The notes beneath the pieces were generated by a model that was given only the letters and a program-made list of their open reading frames with translations, did no database searches and had not been told where the DNA came from. From assembly GCF_019645855.1 (NCBI RefSeq), contig NZ_CP080999.1, positions 3,534,001 through 3,598,000 on the forward strand: DNA of 64,000 nucleotides, written 5' to 3'. The stretch comes from Mycobacterium malmoense (GTDB lineage Bacteria; Actinomycetota; Actinomycetes; Mycobacteriales; Mycobacteriaceae). The first letter of the stretch is position 1; each line of letters starts with the position of its first letter. Below, in pieces: positions 51,460 to 60,196 of the stretch. The position numbers and the translations under genes are program-made.

Positions 51460-52308
51460 TCACTGCTTGAGAATGATGTCGAAGGGACGGTCGTAGAGGA
51501 TCTCCTCGACGATCTCCCGTGGAATCGGCAGCGGCATCTCAAGATCTGCGATGGCGAGAAAATCGTCGGCGGCCTCGCGTGGATTAAAGGAGGGGAAGTC
51601 CGAGCCGAAGACCAGCCGATCGGTGACGTGACCTTCGATCGCCAGACGGAGCCCGTTGTACATCTGCCAGGTCTTGATCGGCAGCGTCGAGACATCGGCG
51701 AACACGTTGCGATTCTTCATCATCAGTTCGACGGTCTCGTTCATCCATGGCTTACCGAAGTGCGCGACCAAGATGTTGGTGTCCCGGAATTCTCGGGCTA
51801 CCTTGTCGAGCAAGGTGGGGTAGGCGAATTCGTTGCAGCCGTTGGGCGCAAAGACGCTTGCCTGGTGAAACATGAGGAATATCCCGAGATCAGCGGCGGC
51901 ACGGTAAACCTCATAGGCTTCGTCCGAATGCGGATGGAAGCCCTGGTAGGGCGGTGACAGTTTCACCCCGTGCAAGCCGTATTCGACGACCGCGCGTCGC
52001 AACTCTTGGGCCGCGCCCGGTTGGGTCGGATCGACGCTGCCGACCCCGAGGGCGCGGTGGCGATTGGCTGCCAGGTACTCTCCGACATAGTCGTTGGGCA
52101 CGAACATGTCGATCCGCGCGATCTGCAAGCCCAAGAACAGGAATCGTTCAACACCGCAGGCCGTCATCACTCGGGCGTGCTCAGTGAGGTCGGCTTGACC
52201 GAAGCCCGGCCGGCCCACGAGTTCGGTGCCGCAATCCGTCCACACCGGGCCAAGATGCTCGGGTTGGTAGATGTGGGTATGCCAGTCGGTGAACGGCCTT
52301 TCCGGCAT
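51460..52308 (-). CDS. Amidohydrolase-2 family metal-dependent hydrolase
   Basis: TIM-barrel hydrolase or decarboxylase of 282 aa. Metal ligands are likely the N-terminal DWHTHIY, the His in LMFHQAS, the His in ILVAHFGKPW and the Asp in VFGSDFPSF. The family (PF04909 type) includes ACMS decarboxylase, gamma-resorcylate decarboxylase and lactonases, so it could open a ring, hydrolyse a lactone or decarboxylate. It starts five bases after the stop of the second RidA-like gene and clearly belongs to the same operon. No signal peptide. Confidence 0.88.
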   Translation of the reverse strand: MPERPFTDWHTHIYQPEHLGPVWTDCGTELVGRPGFGQADLTEHARVMTACGVERFLFLGLQIARIDMFVPNDYVGEYLAANRHRALGVGSVDPTQPGAAQELRRAVVEYGLHGVKLSPPYQGFHPHSDEAYEVYRAAADLGIFLMFHQASVFAPNGCNEFAYPTLLDKVAREFRDTNILVAHFGKPWMNETVELMMKNRNVFADVSTLPIKTWQMYNGLRLAIEGHVTDRLVFGSDFPSFNPREAADDFLAIADLEMPLPIPREIVEEILYDRPFDIILKQ

Positions 52309-52313
52309 TGCCG

Positions 52314-52709
52314 CTACTTCCGGGCGCGGGGACGAATCGCCACGGCATCGATTTCGACGCGGCAGTCGCCCGCGATCCCGACAACGAGCGTGGTGCGCGC
52401 GGGGTAGGGACCTTCGCCGAACACCTCCGTGTAAGCCGTCCAGAACTCCTTGCGGTAGGAGTCATCGGACAGGTAACAAGTCGTCTTGACGACGTCTTTG
52501 AGGGTGCAGCCGGCTTCGGCGAGGATGCTCTTGATTTCCTCGAGGGCAATGCGGGTCTCGTCGGCGATGGTGTCCGCTTCGGGCTTGCGCTTGAGGGTCT
52601 CGAGATCGAGCGCCATACCGCCGGCGAACACATAGTCTTTGGTTGCCACCCCTGGGTTCATTCCGAATTTCGGGTAGGCGAGGTTGCCGGGGTTGAGGTA
52701 TTCAGGCAT
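52314..52709 (-). CDS. RidA/YjgF family protein (copy 2)
   Basis: RidA-like protein of 131 aa, same length as copy 1. Its segments VFAGGMALD, EEIKSILAEAGCTLKDVVKT, YPARTTLVVGI and VEIDAVAIRP match the family, with the conserved Arg in YPAR. It lies 49 bp downstream of the third luciferase-like monooxygenase and five bases upstream of the amidohydrolase. The N-terminus (MPEYLNPGNLAYPKFGMNP) is slightly different from copy 1 and may shape a different pocket. Confidence 0.9.
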   Translation of the reverse strand: MPEYLNPGNLAYPKFGMNPGVATKDYVFAGGMALDLETLKRKPEADTIADETRIALEEIKSILAEAGCTLKDVVKTTCYLSDDSYRKEFWTAYTEVFGEGPYPARTTLVVGIAGDCRVEIDAVAIRPRARK

Positions 52710-52758
52710 GGGTTTCCTAACGGCGGTGGTGATTTCAGCTGGCTGGACGATGGTGGTG

Positions 52759-53931
52759 TCAGCCAGCGGAGACGACGATGGAGTCGAGCTTGCGTAGCTC
52801 GGGCATAACGTGCTCGGCGAAGAGCCTCATCGAGCCGTCGACTTGATCGTGAGGCACTCCCGGAAAGCCGAACTGCAGCAACCAGTTCTGGATGCCGTGC
52901 GATTTCGTCAATCGGGTCATGCGCTCGGTGACGGTCCGCGGGGAACCAATCATGAGGTGGTCGCGCTCCATCAGCAGATCGAACGGGTCCATTTGGGCAT
53001 ACCGCGGGTCGTTGGGATCCTCGTCGGCGTCCAGGAAGACCCGGATGCCCCGAACGCGGCAGATGAACTGGAAGAACTCGACGACGGCTGCCTCAGTCAC
53101 CCGGCGCGCCTGCTCGTCGGTGTCCGCCACGAACCCCATTCGTAGCACCCCGACGTCTTCACCCAGCGCCGGTGTCGCCCCGGTGACCGAGGCCCGTTCC
53201 GCACGGTAGAGGTCGAGCAGGTTGCGCAGCACCTGGCCGGTGGGATACCAGGTGATCGGCTTGATGCCTTTCTGCGCTGCGCCCCGGAAACCCTCAGGCG
53301 ACTCGGTGACGGCGAACAGCTGCGGCATCGGCTGCTGATAGGGCTTCGGGATGATGCCCATCGCGACGAGTTCGTTGTTCTCGCCGACCCAGCCCTTGGG
53401 CATGGGAGCACCCGGCGAATGAATGTATTTCGTTCCCGGCTGCGGAAAGGTGTATCGCCGTCCCGCCCAGCTGAACGCGTCCTTGGTCCAGACGTTGCGC
53501 ACGATCTCAAGGTTCTCGTCGAAGATGTCGCGGCTGTTGTCGCTACCGTCCCAGCGGTTGGCCGCTGGGTTGAGGTTCATGACCTCGATGGGCAGAATTC
53601 CCCGGCCGAAGGCAATGTCCAGACGCCCGTCGCTGAAATGATCCAGGAGTGCAAGATCTTCGGCGACGCGCAGCGGATGCCATAGGGTCAGCGACACCGC
53701 CGCCATGCCGAATCGGATGCGATGTGTCCGCGCGGCGAGGTCCGTGGCAAGCATGATCGGGTTCGGGCTGACGTCCGTACCGTCGCGATCGAAATGGTGC
53801 TCACCCAGCCAGATTCGGTCATAACCGAGCTCGTCGGCCAGGATGGTGTGCCGCCGCGTCGCCTCCAGGACCTGGTGCCAAGACAAATCGCCTGACCGAT
53901 TCGTCAATGCGTATAGCAAATCGACCTTCAT
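52759..53931 (-). CDS. Luciferase-like flavin-dependent monooxygenase (third of three)
   Basis: Bacterial-luciferase-family protein of 390 aa: YDRIWLGEHHFDRDG, RIRFGMAAVSLTLWHPLR, DLALLDHFSDGRLDIAFGRG and a C-terminal SPRTVTERMTRLT segment. I chose ATG 53931 because GGAG lies five bases upstream; GTG 53937 is two codons earlier. It is closer to luciferase-alpha than to RutA. Operator site 4 lies 31 bp before the start. The operon continues with RidA copy 2, the amidohydrolase, RidA copy 1 and the crotonase. Confidence 0.88.
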   Translation of the reverse strand: MKVDLLYALTNRSGDLSWHQVLEATRRHTILADELGYDRIWLGEHHFDRDGTDVSPNPIMLATDLAARTHRIRFGMAAVSLTLWHPLRVAEDLALLDHFSDGRLDIAFGRGILPIEVMNLNPAANRWDGSDNSRDIFDENLEIVRNVWTKDAFSWAGRRYTFPQPGTKYIHSPGAPMPKGWVGENNELVAMGIIPKPYQQPMPQLFAVTESPEGFRGAAQKGIKPITWYPTGQVLRNLLDLYRAERASVTGATPALGEDVGVLRMGFVADTDEQARRVTEAAVVEFFQFICRVRGIRVFLDADEDPNDPRYAQMDPFDLLMERDHLMIGSPRTVTERMTRLTKSHGIQNWLLQFGFPGVPHDQVDGSMRLFAEHVMPELRKLDSIVVSAG

Positions 53932-53961
53932 GTTCACTCCGAATCCGCATCACAGCCCACT

Positions 53962-53979
53962 GCACCGACTGGTCGGTAT
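53962..53979. promoter_or_regulatory. TetR-type operator, site 4
   Basis: GCACCGACTGGTCGGTAT, with a perfect inner palindrome ACCGAC-TG-GTCGGT. It lies 31 bp before the start of the third luciferase-like monooxygenase gene. Confidence 0.78.
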
Positions 53980-54061
53980 TTAACACGCCACACGGGCCCG
54001 CTGTCAATCCGATGACACATAGCGTGGTAGATGACCAGACGGAGAAGTCGTAGGCCGCACT

Positions 54062-54079
54062 ATTCCGACCAATCGGTCT
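54062..54079. promoter_or_regulatory. TetR-type operator, site 5
   Basis: ATTCCGACCAATCGGTCT, with conserved core CCGA/TCGG arms. It lies about 100 bp further upstream of the monooxygenase gene than site 4. Confidence 0.6.
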
Positions 54080-54491
54080 GTTAGAGTTAGGGTTCCGTTG
54101 GCGCGGTCCGCATGCGCTGCGGCCACCCAACGGGTCCCACAATCGGCCCATGAAGGCCCCCACAAAGACCGTGGGCCACCCCGCTGGTCGGAATCGCGCG
54201 CTAGCCCGACGCGCGAGACAGTTTGTCGACTCTTCAGAGGCACCTTGCCGCCAACTCTAGTGGGGTTGTGACCATTGTGGTGCCTTCAGCCGTCTTGAGG
54301 CTAGTACTCGCGACCCACTCATCGTGACCGACTCGCGGTCATCGAACTCGGCTGCTTCACACGATCGTGTGTCCGCCGCGGTGACGCCGTGAGCCTCGTA
54401 CTGCCGTTGACCGCATGCGGATGGCGACGACAACCCGCACGAGCACCAGCAAACGACACGAACCTTGCCGACTCGGCGCTCGGTTAGTACT

Positions 54492-54509
54492 GTACCGACC
54501 TATCGGTAT
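54492..54509. promoter_or_regulatory. TetR-type operator, site 6
   Basis: GTACCGACCTATCGGTAT, arms TACCGA and TCGGTA around CCTA, with further outer symmetry. It ends 31 bp before the flavin reductase start codon. Confidence 0.75.
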
Positions 54510-54540
54510 GTACCGGGTTGAATACGAGAAGAGGAAGTCG

Positions 54541-55071
54541 ATGGGACGCCCGACCGACTCCACATGGTTCCGCCAAGTACTTGGGCAATACCCGACCGGC
54601 GTGTGCGCGGTGACGGCGACGCAAGCCGACGGCTCACGGACTGGATTTGTCGTGGGCTCCTTTACCTCCGTGTCGCTCGACCCACCACTGGTGGCTTTCT
54701 TCCCCGCCAAAAGCTCAACGAGTTGGCCGAAAATTGAACGGGTCGGACGGTTTTGCATCAACGTCCTCAGCGAAAGCCAGGCGCACCTCTGCCGCAGATT
54801 TGCCGCCAAGGCCGAAGATAAGTTCGCGGGCATGGAAACGCGGCCGGCAGGGTCGGGTTCACCGATTCTCGACGGCGTCGTGGCGTGGATCGACTGCGAC
54901 CTTTACAGCGTTCAAGAGGCGGGAGACCACTACGTCGTCATCGCCCGCGTTCGCGAGCTCGACGTGGAAAGCCCCTCGCTGCCACTGCTCTTCGTCCAGG
55001 GCGCGTATGGTCGCTTCGTACCCTTCTCGCTCGTCGCGTCCGATCGGCGCGGCGCGCTCACCGGGGCCTAG
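54541..55071 (+). CDS. Flavin reductase (RutF/HpaC-like)
   Basis: Flavin reductase domain protein of 176 aa that would reduce FMN or FAD with NAD(P)H and pass it to monooxygenases. Family segments are YPTGVCAVTATQADGSRTGF, VGSFTSVSLDPPLVAFFPAK, FCINVLSESQ and DHYVVIARVREL. ATG 54541 has GAGGAAG upstream; earlier starts in the same frame lie in the operator. As the only flavin reductase seen here it is the probable electron source for the three luciferase-like enzymes. It is transcribed alone on the plus strand and convergent with the BVMO gene. Confidence 0.92.
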   Translation: MGRPTDSTWFRQVLGQYPTGVCAVTATQADGSRTGFVVGSFTSVSLDPPLVAFFPAKSSTSWPKIERVGRFCINVLSESQAHLCRRFAAKAEDKFAGMETRPAGSGSPILDGVVAWIDCDLYSVQEAGDHYVVIARVRELDVESPSLPLLFVQGAYGRFVPFSLVASDRRGALTGA

Positions 55072-55229
55072 CCGACGTCATTTACCTCCGAGAAGGGGTG
55101 TCCCGTCTCCTAAGTCAGATCAGGTGATGACACTCATCGCTTCCGTAACTCCAAGGGCGAAGCCATTTCACGAGGCCGTCGATGCCGCTCTTCCCCACCT
55201 GAGCATGCCCGCTGACGGTTTCTCGACGA

Positions 55230-57230
55230 TCACCCCTGGCTGCTCGTCGCAGACAATTCCGTCGCGACCGGCACAGCCCCGGAAGCACTGCGGCGCAGCA
55301 GATAATCGTCGAGATCCGGCAGCTCGGTCATCGCCCGGTAGTCGACGAGCCGCCAAGGGAGCGCACTGACGATGCGGCCCCGAGCATTTCGATACCAGTT
55401 ACTCGTCCCCGGGTGCGTCCACACAAGTTGGTCATGCTCGGCGGTGACCCGATGGTCATACGCGGCGGCGACATCCGGCCGAACTTCGACCGACGTCAAA
55501 TCGCCTTCTGCCATGCGGATCAAGATGCCCATGATGTAGGCAATGGCACACTCGGACTGAAGCAGGGCACTGCCACCGTGGGCAAGGGTGGTCTGCGGAC
55601 CGCCCACCATGAAAAAGTTCGGGAAATTCGGGATGCTGATTCCGAGGTAAGCGCTGGCATCATCATCGCCCCACTGCTCACGCAAAACGATGCCGTCGCG
55701 TCCCACGACTTCGAAGGTCGATAGCATCTTGCGACTCTGAAAGCCGGTCGCGAGGATAACCACATCGACCGGGTAGGCCGCACCGTCCTCAGTGAGCACG
55801 TGCTGTGCGTCAAAGCCAACCACCCGTTGCGCCACCAAGGTGACATCGGAACGGCGGATGGTGGGTATCCATTCGTTGTCCATCAGAATTCGTTTGCTGT
55901 ACGGCGGATAGCTCGGCACGACCGCGTCGCGGAGCTGAGCAACGTCATCGCCGAGTTGGTCCTCCATGGCCTTCGTCATGAAGTCGCGATGCCTGTCGTT
56001 GATCGCATTCACCGCACGGTCGGGGTGGGGCCATTCGGGATCGCGCTTCAACGTCGCCAGAAGCTTGTCCTGGAACTGCCAGATCAGTCGCTGGCGATAG
56101 AAGCTCGCATAGTAGGGAACCTGTTCCATGAGCAGTCGCACACCCTCGGACACCGGCCGCAAGTAGTTGGCGTTGGGTACCACCCACTGCGGCGTGCGCT
56201 GAAAAACCAGCGTCTGGTGGGTTCGATCTGCGATGGCCGGCACGATCTGCATTGCGGTTGCGCCGGTTCCGATCACCGCGACACGTTTGTCGGTGAGCTC
56301 CACCGAGTGATCCCACCTGGCGGAATGAAACAGCGGCTTGGCGAACTCATCCATTCCGGGCAAGTCGGGAATCGCCGGCTCGTTGAGCGATCCGACGCAG
56401 CTGATCACCACGTCAGCGGTGGCAGTCCACCGCCGCCCGGAGGAATCCGAGGCGGTAACGATCCACTTTTGGGCATCGTCATCCCAGTGTGCTGATCGAA
56501 CCCAGGTGCCAAACCGGACGTGCTGTTGCACGTCGAATCGTTGCGCAAGCTCCTCGAAGTAGGCCAGCACGTCGGGCTGCTTAGCGTAGTAGCGTGGCCA
56601 ACTCCGCTGCGGTGCAAAGGAGAACGAATATAGATGAGCCGGTGTGTCGACCCCGGCGCCGGGATAGGTGTTCTCGCGCCAGACACCGCCAACGGATTCG
56701 TTGCGCTCGACAACGGTAAACGGAATTCCCAAGCGCTGAAGGGACACAGCGGCCGCAATCCCGGACGGGCCCGCCCCGATGACGAGTACATGCATCTGAC
56801 CGGCTCGGGCCGGTCGCGGGCCATGCCATGCCACCGCTTCGCGGTCGCGGAAACCGCCTTCCTCGGCCATCAGGCTTCCGTACTCCGGGGGCACCGTCTC
56901 GCCCAGCGAGCGACTGAGCATCTCGATCAAGCGTTCGTCTGTTGGCGGAGGCGCCACGCTTCGCCGGCCATCGCGGATATCCCGCAGCACAGCGAAAGCC
57001 GCCGCCCGAATCTGCGCCTGTCGATCCTCGGGCAGGCCGCCGGTGTCGTTGTCATTAAGTGCCACAGTGCGGCTCAGGCGGAAGGGTTCCTCCAGCCACG
57101 ATTGGGCCCCGGTGAGCTGGGCAACCACGCATAGCAAGGTTGGGATGTTGGCCGCATCGAGCGCGGCCCGCAACTCTTCATCACTGGCGGTCAAACTCAC
57201 CGGGCGCCATGCATTGTGGGGCTGATTCAT
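55230..57230 (-). CDS. Baeyer-Villiger-type flavin monooxygenase with N-terminal extension
   Basis: FAD/NADPH monooxygenase of 666 aa. Two Rossmann motifs, GAGPSG at 152-157 and GTGATA at 321-326, flank a Baeyer-Villiger fingerprint FAKPLFHSARW at 296-306; it has Lys298 where the fingerprint has Gly. The first 145 residues are an extra helical domain, as in 4-hydroxyacetophenone monooxygenase. It would turn a ketone into an ester or lactone, or oxygenate N or S. AAAGGAG precedes ATG 57230. It is the last gene of the operon starting with the MaoC gene, 62 bp after the acyl-CoA dehydrogenase. It carries its own FAD and needs no flavin reductase. Confidence 0.88.
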   Translation of the reverse strand: MNQPHNAWRPVSLTASDEELRAALDAANIPTLLCVVAQLTGAQSWLEEPFRLSRTVALNDNDTGGLPEDRQAQIRAAAFAVLRDIRDGRRSVAPPPTDERLIEMLSRSLGETVPPEYGSLMAEEGGFRDREAVAWHGPRPARAGQMHVLVIGAGPSGIAAAVSLQRLGIPFTVVERNESVGGVWRENTYPGAGVDTPAHLYSFSFAPQRSWPRYYAKQPDVLAYFEELAQRFDVQQHVRFGTWVRSAHWDDDAQKWIVTASDSSGRRWTATADVVISCVGSLNEPAIPDLPGMDEFAKPLFHSARWDHSVELTDKRVAVIGTGATAMQIVPAIADRTHQTLVFQRTPQWVVPNANYLRPVSEGVRLLMEQVPYYASFYRQRLIWQFQDKLLATLKRDPEWPHPDRAVNAINDRHRDFMTKAMEDQLGDDVAQLRDAVVPSYPPYSKRILMDNEWIPTIRRSDVTLVAQRVVGFDAQHVLTEDGAAYPVDVVILATGFQSRKMLSTFEVVGRDGIVLREQWGDDDASAYLGISIPNFPNFFMVGGPQTTLAHGGSALLQSECAIAYIMGILIRMAEGDLTSVEVRPDVAAAYDHRVTAEHDQLVWTHPGTSNWYRNARGRIVSALPWRLVDYRAMTELPDLDDYLLRRSASGAVPVATELSATSSQG

Positions 57231-57292
57231 CGGGACTCCTTTGACCGAATTGAAGGCCGCCCAGCCTCGGATCGACCGGACGGGGTTTGTGG

Positions 57293-58318
57293 CTAGGCGG
57301 TGATCAGGGACCACAGGTTGTCTCGGCCTGCGGTCAGGGCGGCGGCTGTGAGTTGGTCGTCCCAGTGGTGGACAGAACCGAACTCCGAGCGCCAGGCCAG
57401 GGCGGCCGTGGTGAACCCGGCGAGGCGGTGTTCGCGAGTGGTGCCGATCGCGCCGTGCACTTGGTGGGCATTGCGCACCGCCACGGAGGCGGCGTGGCCC
57501 GCGCAGGAACGCGCCACCGCGACCCGCAGATGGAGGTGTTGACCGGACCAGTCGGTGCGGACCGCCTCGGCCAGGGCACCTTCGGTCGCCGCGCCGGCCA
57601 GGGAGGCCTCCGCAGCGATATCGGCGATAAGGTGTTGCACCGCCTGAAATTTCGCCAAGGGGCGCCCGAACTGGACGCGTTCGGCACTGTGCCGCAACGA
57701 CAAGTCCAGTATGCGGTCGAGCGCAGCGCATACTTGCAGGCCGCGGGCAAGCGCGCCGCGCAGCCACAACTGGTCGACCACGGCGTCGGGCACCGGGGTA
57801 CCCGATAAGGCCGCGAGGTCGGCGGTGACGGCGTCGCGGGGCTCGTCAGCGATATTGACGCCGCCATGAATCCGCAGAGCTGACACGGGAAGATCGGCGA
57901 CCAGGTAGGTGTCCCCAGCGCGCCATACGGTGACGACCTTGTCGGCTTGGGCGGCCCACGGAACGCTGTGCGCCACGCCAGCCTGGTCGAGTGTGCACAC
58001 GGAGCGGCGGGCGCCGTCGGCCGGCAGGCCGGCGGCCTCAAGCAGCCATCCGGCCAGCAGATCGTGTTCGGCTAGGGGGACGCGCACACCGTGCCACACC
58101 GCGGCGCGCAACAGTTCGGCGGCTTCGAGCCATCCGGCGCCGCTGCCTCCGGCATGCTCACCGCCGGTGAGCCGGGTAAGGCCCAGTTCCTCGAGCTGAG
58201 CCCAGAGGTCGTTGTCCCAGACGGCGATTCCGCTGTTGTGTTGAGTTTGGTTGCGGTAGTTGGCAAAAACCCCGTTCATCATCTCGGCGAGGTCTTTGTC
58301 GACGGCGGCCATGTTCAT
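57293..58318 (-). CDS. Acyl-CoA dehydrogenase family protein, small subunit type
   Basis: Acyl-CoA dehydrogenase fold of 341 aa, shorter and more divergent than its neighbour. The C-terminal helical domain has LRHSAERVQFGRPLAKFQAV and AVRNAHQVHGAIGTTREH. The middle beta domain is reduced. Such pairs in mycobacteria form alpha2-beta2 enzymes for bulky substrates such as sterol side chains, with the partner supplying part of the FAD site. ATG 58318 overlaps the partner's stop by one base (TGATG), supporting equal production. GTG 58324 is an alternative. Confidence 0.87.
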   Translation of the reverse strand: MNMAAVDKDLAEMMNGVFANYRNQTQHNSGIAVWDNDLWAQLEELGLTRLTGGEHAGGSGAGWLEAAELLRAAVWHGVRVPLAEHDLLAGWLLEAAGLPADGARRSVCTLDQAGVAHSVPWAAQADKVVTVWRAGDTYLVADLPVSALRIHGGVNIADEPRDAVTADLAALSGTPVPDAVVDQLWLRGALARGLQVCAALDRILDLSLRHSAERVQFGRPLAKFQAVQHLIADIAAEASLAGAATEGALAEAVRTDWSGQHLHLRVAVARSCAGHAASVAVRNAHQVHGAIGTTREHRLAGFTTAALAWRSEFGSVHHWDDQLTAAALTAGRDNLWSLITA

Positions 58319-59469
58319 CAGCACAGCCCCAACTCTCGCGCGATTACGCCTCGTAGAACTTCGTTGGTGCCGCCGCGCAGGGTGAAGCCCGGGCGTTGGG
58401 TAACCGCGGTGTCGAGCATGGACCGGTAGTCGGAACTCATCGGCGTGACGTCACCGGTGAGCAGGTCGGCGAAGTCGGTGATGTCACCTTCTGTGGTGGT
58501 GCCCAGAACCTTCACCACGGCCGCGGCGGTGTCGGCCGGCTCCCGTCGTTCCAACGCGCCGGCGACGGCGCTGGACATTTGGTGCAAACCCGCGATGCGG
58601 GCGAAATAGCGGCCCAGGTCCGTGTGGCGCGGCGCGGTGCCCTCGCGCATGCGATCGGCCATTTCACCAAGCAACGCGAAGGTCGATAAGAATCGCTCCG
58701 GCCCGCTGCGTTCAAAGCTGAGCTCCGAGGTGACCTGCTGCCAGCCATTGCCGAGGGTGCCGAAGACCATCTGATCGGGGACGAAGGTGTCCTCGAGGAT
58801 CACTTCGTTGAAGTGATGCTGGCCGTTCATCGAGATGATCGGGCGGATGGTCACTGCAGGAGAGCGCAGGTCGACGATGAACTGGCTGAGACCGTCATGG
58901 CGCCGGTCGAGGTCGAATGGCGCGGTGCGGGCCAGACAGATGAACACGTGCGCCCGATGCGCGCCGGAGGTCCACACCTTGGAACCGGTCAGCGACCAAC
59001 CTCCGTCCACGCGTGTGGCCTTCGTGCGGACGCTGGCCAGATCGGATCCGGAATCGGGCTCGCTCATGCCGATCGCAAAGAAGCACTCACCGCGGGCGAT
59101 CGCCGGTAGGTAGGTCTGCTTTTGGTGCTCGGTGCCGTATTTCAGGATTGATGGAACGATCTGTCGATCGGCAATCCAGTGTGCGGCCACCGGCGCTCCG
59201 GCGGCGAGCAGTTCCTCGGTGATGACAAACCGTTCCTGAAAGCTGCGGGAGTGTCCGCCGTATTCCGCCGGCACTGTCATGCCGAGCCAACCGCGAGCGG
59301 CAAGCGCTCGGCTGAAAGCCTCGTCCCAGCCGGTCAGCCAGGAATCGATCTGGGTGCCAATCTTGCCGGCCGCGCGTTGGTCGGCAAGGAATGCGCGCAC
59401 CTCGGCGCGCAGCTCGTCCATCGCATGGGAATCGTCGGTCACCGGTGGAACCAGCCGAAAGTTGTTCAT
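58318..59469 (-). CDS. Acyl-CoA dehydrogenase, large subunit type
   Basis: Acyl-CoA dehydrogenase of 383 aa that introduces an alpha-beta double bond. It has the full three-domain pattern: MTVPAEYGGHSRSFQERFVI, the FAD-binding IGMSEPDSGSDLASVRTKA, WTSGAHRAH, ELSFERSGPERFL and the C-terminal RGGTNEVLRGVIARELG. Its stop overlaps the start of the second dehydrogenase gene, so the two are likely one heteromeric enzyme. The electron acceptor would be ETF. It follows an SDR and MaoC hydratase in the operon, covering the first three steps of beta-oxidation. Confidence 0.92.
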   Translation of the reverse strand: MNNFRLVPPVTDDSHAMDELRAEVRAFLADQRAAGKIGTQIDSWLTGWDEAFSRALAARGWLGMTVPAEYGGHSRSFQERFVITEELLAAGAPVAAHWIADRQIVPSILKYGTEHQKQTYLPAIARGECFFAIGMSEPDSGSDLASVRTKATRVDGGWSLTGSKVWTSGAHRAHVFICLARTAPFDLDRRHDGLSQFIVDLRSPAVTIRPIISMNGQHHFNEVILEDTFVPDQMVFGTLGNGWQQVTSELSFERSGPERFLSTFALLGEMADRMREGTAPRHTDLGRYFARIAGLHQMSSAVAGALERREPADTAAAVVKVLGTTTEGDITDFADLLTGDVTPMSSDYRSMLDTAVTQRPGFTLRGGTNEVLRGVIARELGLC

Positions 59470-59494
59470 CGCGTAGTTCTTTCAGTCGAGCCTG

Positions 59495-60196
59495 TCAGCC
59501 GTGGCTGCGTCCACCGCAGCTGTACAGCACCTGGCCGGTGACATAACCCGCCCGTGGGGAACCCAGCCAGACCACCGCCTCGGCAATGTCATCGGGATAG
59601 CCGGGGCGCTGCAACGGAATTCGGGCGATCAGGCGTTCCCGCACCCGCTCCGGCACCGCGTCTGTCATGTCAGTGGCGACAAAGCCCGGCGCGACCGCGT
59701 TAACGCGCAAGCGCGGCGCGTAAGCCAGGGCAAGCGATCGGGTCAGACCGACTACGCCCGCCTTGGACACGGCGTAATTGAACTGTCCGACGTTGCCCAG
59801 ACTGGCGCGGGAACTGATGTTGACGATCGCTCCCCCGTCTGCCATGCCGTGAGCCAGAGCGGAAGTCAGTTCAAAGCAGGCGCCCAGGTTGATCCGAGTC
59901 ACTTGTCGGAACATCTTTTCGGTCATATCCACAATCAGCGCGTCACGGGTGATGCCGGCGTTGTTGACCAACAGGTGAAGCGGTTCGCCGGTCGACCGGA
60001 CCGCCGAGCCGATGGCGTCCCGTCCGGAGGCCTCGGAGACGTCTGCCTGCACCGCCACGGCGCCTAGGGCGTTGGCACTGTCGTGGATGGCCGGACTGAG
60101 ATCCGCCATGATGAGGCGGTATCCCTCCTCGAAGAGCCGCCGCGAGATCGCTTGCCCGATTCCGCGGGCAGCGCCCGTCACTAGCGCGGTCGTCAT
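59495..60196 (-). CDS. Short-chain dehydrogenase/reductase (FabG-like)
   Basis: Classical SDR of 233 aa from ATG 60196. The cofactor motif is TGAARGIG, followed by NNAG, the catalytic Ser in NISSRASLG and YAVSK. The C-terminus is short (VTGQVLYSCGGRSHG). It could oxidise a 3-hydroxyacyl-CoA in beta-oxidation. The start overlaps the stop of the upstream small gene (ATGA). That gene looks like a partner lacking the catalytic residues, which suggests a heteromer. Asp at the end of the second strand (LIMADLS) points to NAD rather than NADP. Confidence 0.92.
   Translation of the reverse strand: MTTALVTGAARGIGQAISRRLFEEGYRLIMADLSPAIHDSANALGAVAVQADVSEASGRDAIGSAVRSTGEPLHLLVNNAGITRDALIVDMTEKMFRQVTRINLGACFELTSALAHGMADGGAIVNISSRASLGNVGQFNYAVSKAGVVGLTRSLALAYAPRLRVNAVAPGFVATDMTDAVPERVRERLIARIPLQRPGYPDDIAEAVVWLGSPRAGYVTGQVLYSCGGRSHG

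Larger units (their letters stand above)
53932..54540. other. divergent regulatory region between the third monooxygenase and the flavin reductase
   Basis: About 600 bp without a convincing gene. Three copies of the shared palindrome lie here: one close to each start codon and one between. The middle part (54100-54480) has only short unconvincing frames. The length is unusual for a simple divergent promoter and could hide a small RNA, but I see no specific sign of one. Confidence 0.6.

Noticed and set aside
53819..54163. Minus-strand small frame across the third monooxygenase promoter
   Set aside because: Runs through operators and the start of the monooxygenase gene; no family similarity.
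47301..55071. A true Rut pyrimidine-degradation operon
   Set aside because: Only RutA-, RutC- and RutF-like genes are present; RutB, RutD, RutE and RutG are missing and the gene order differs.
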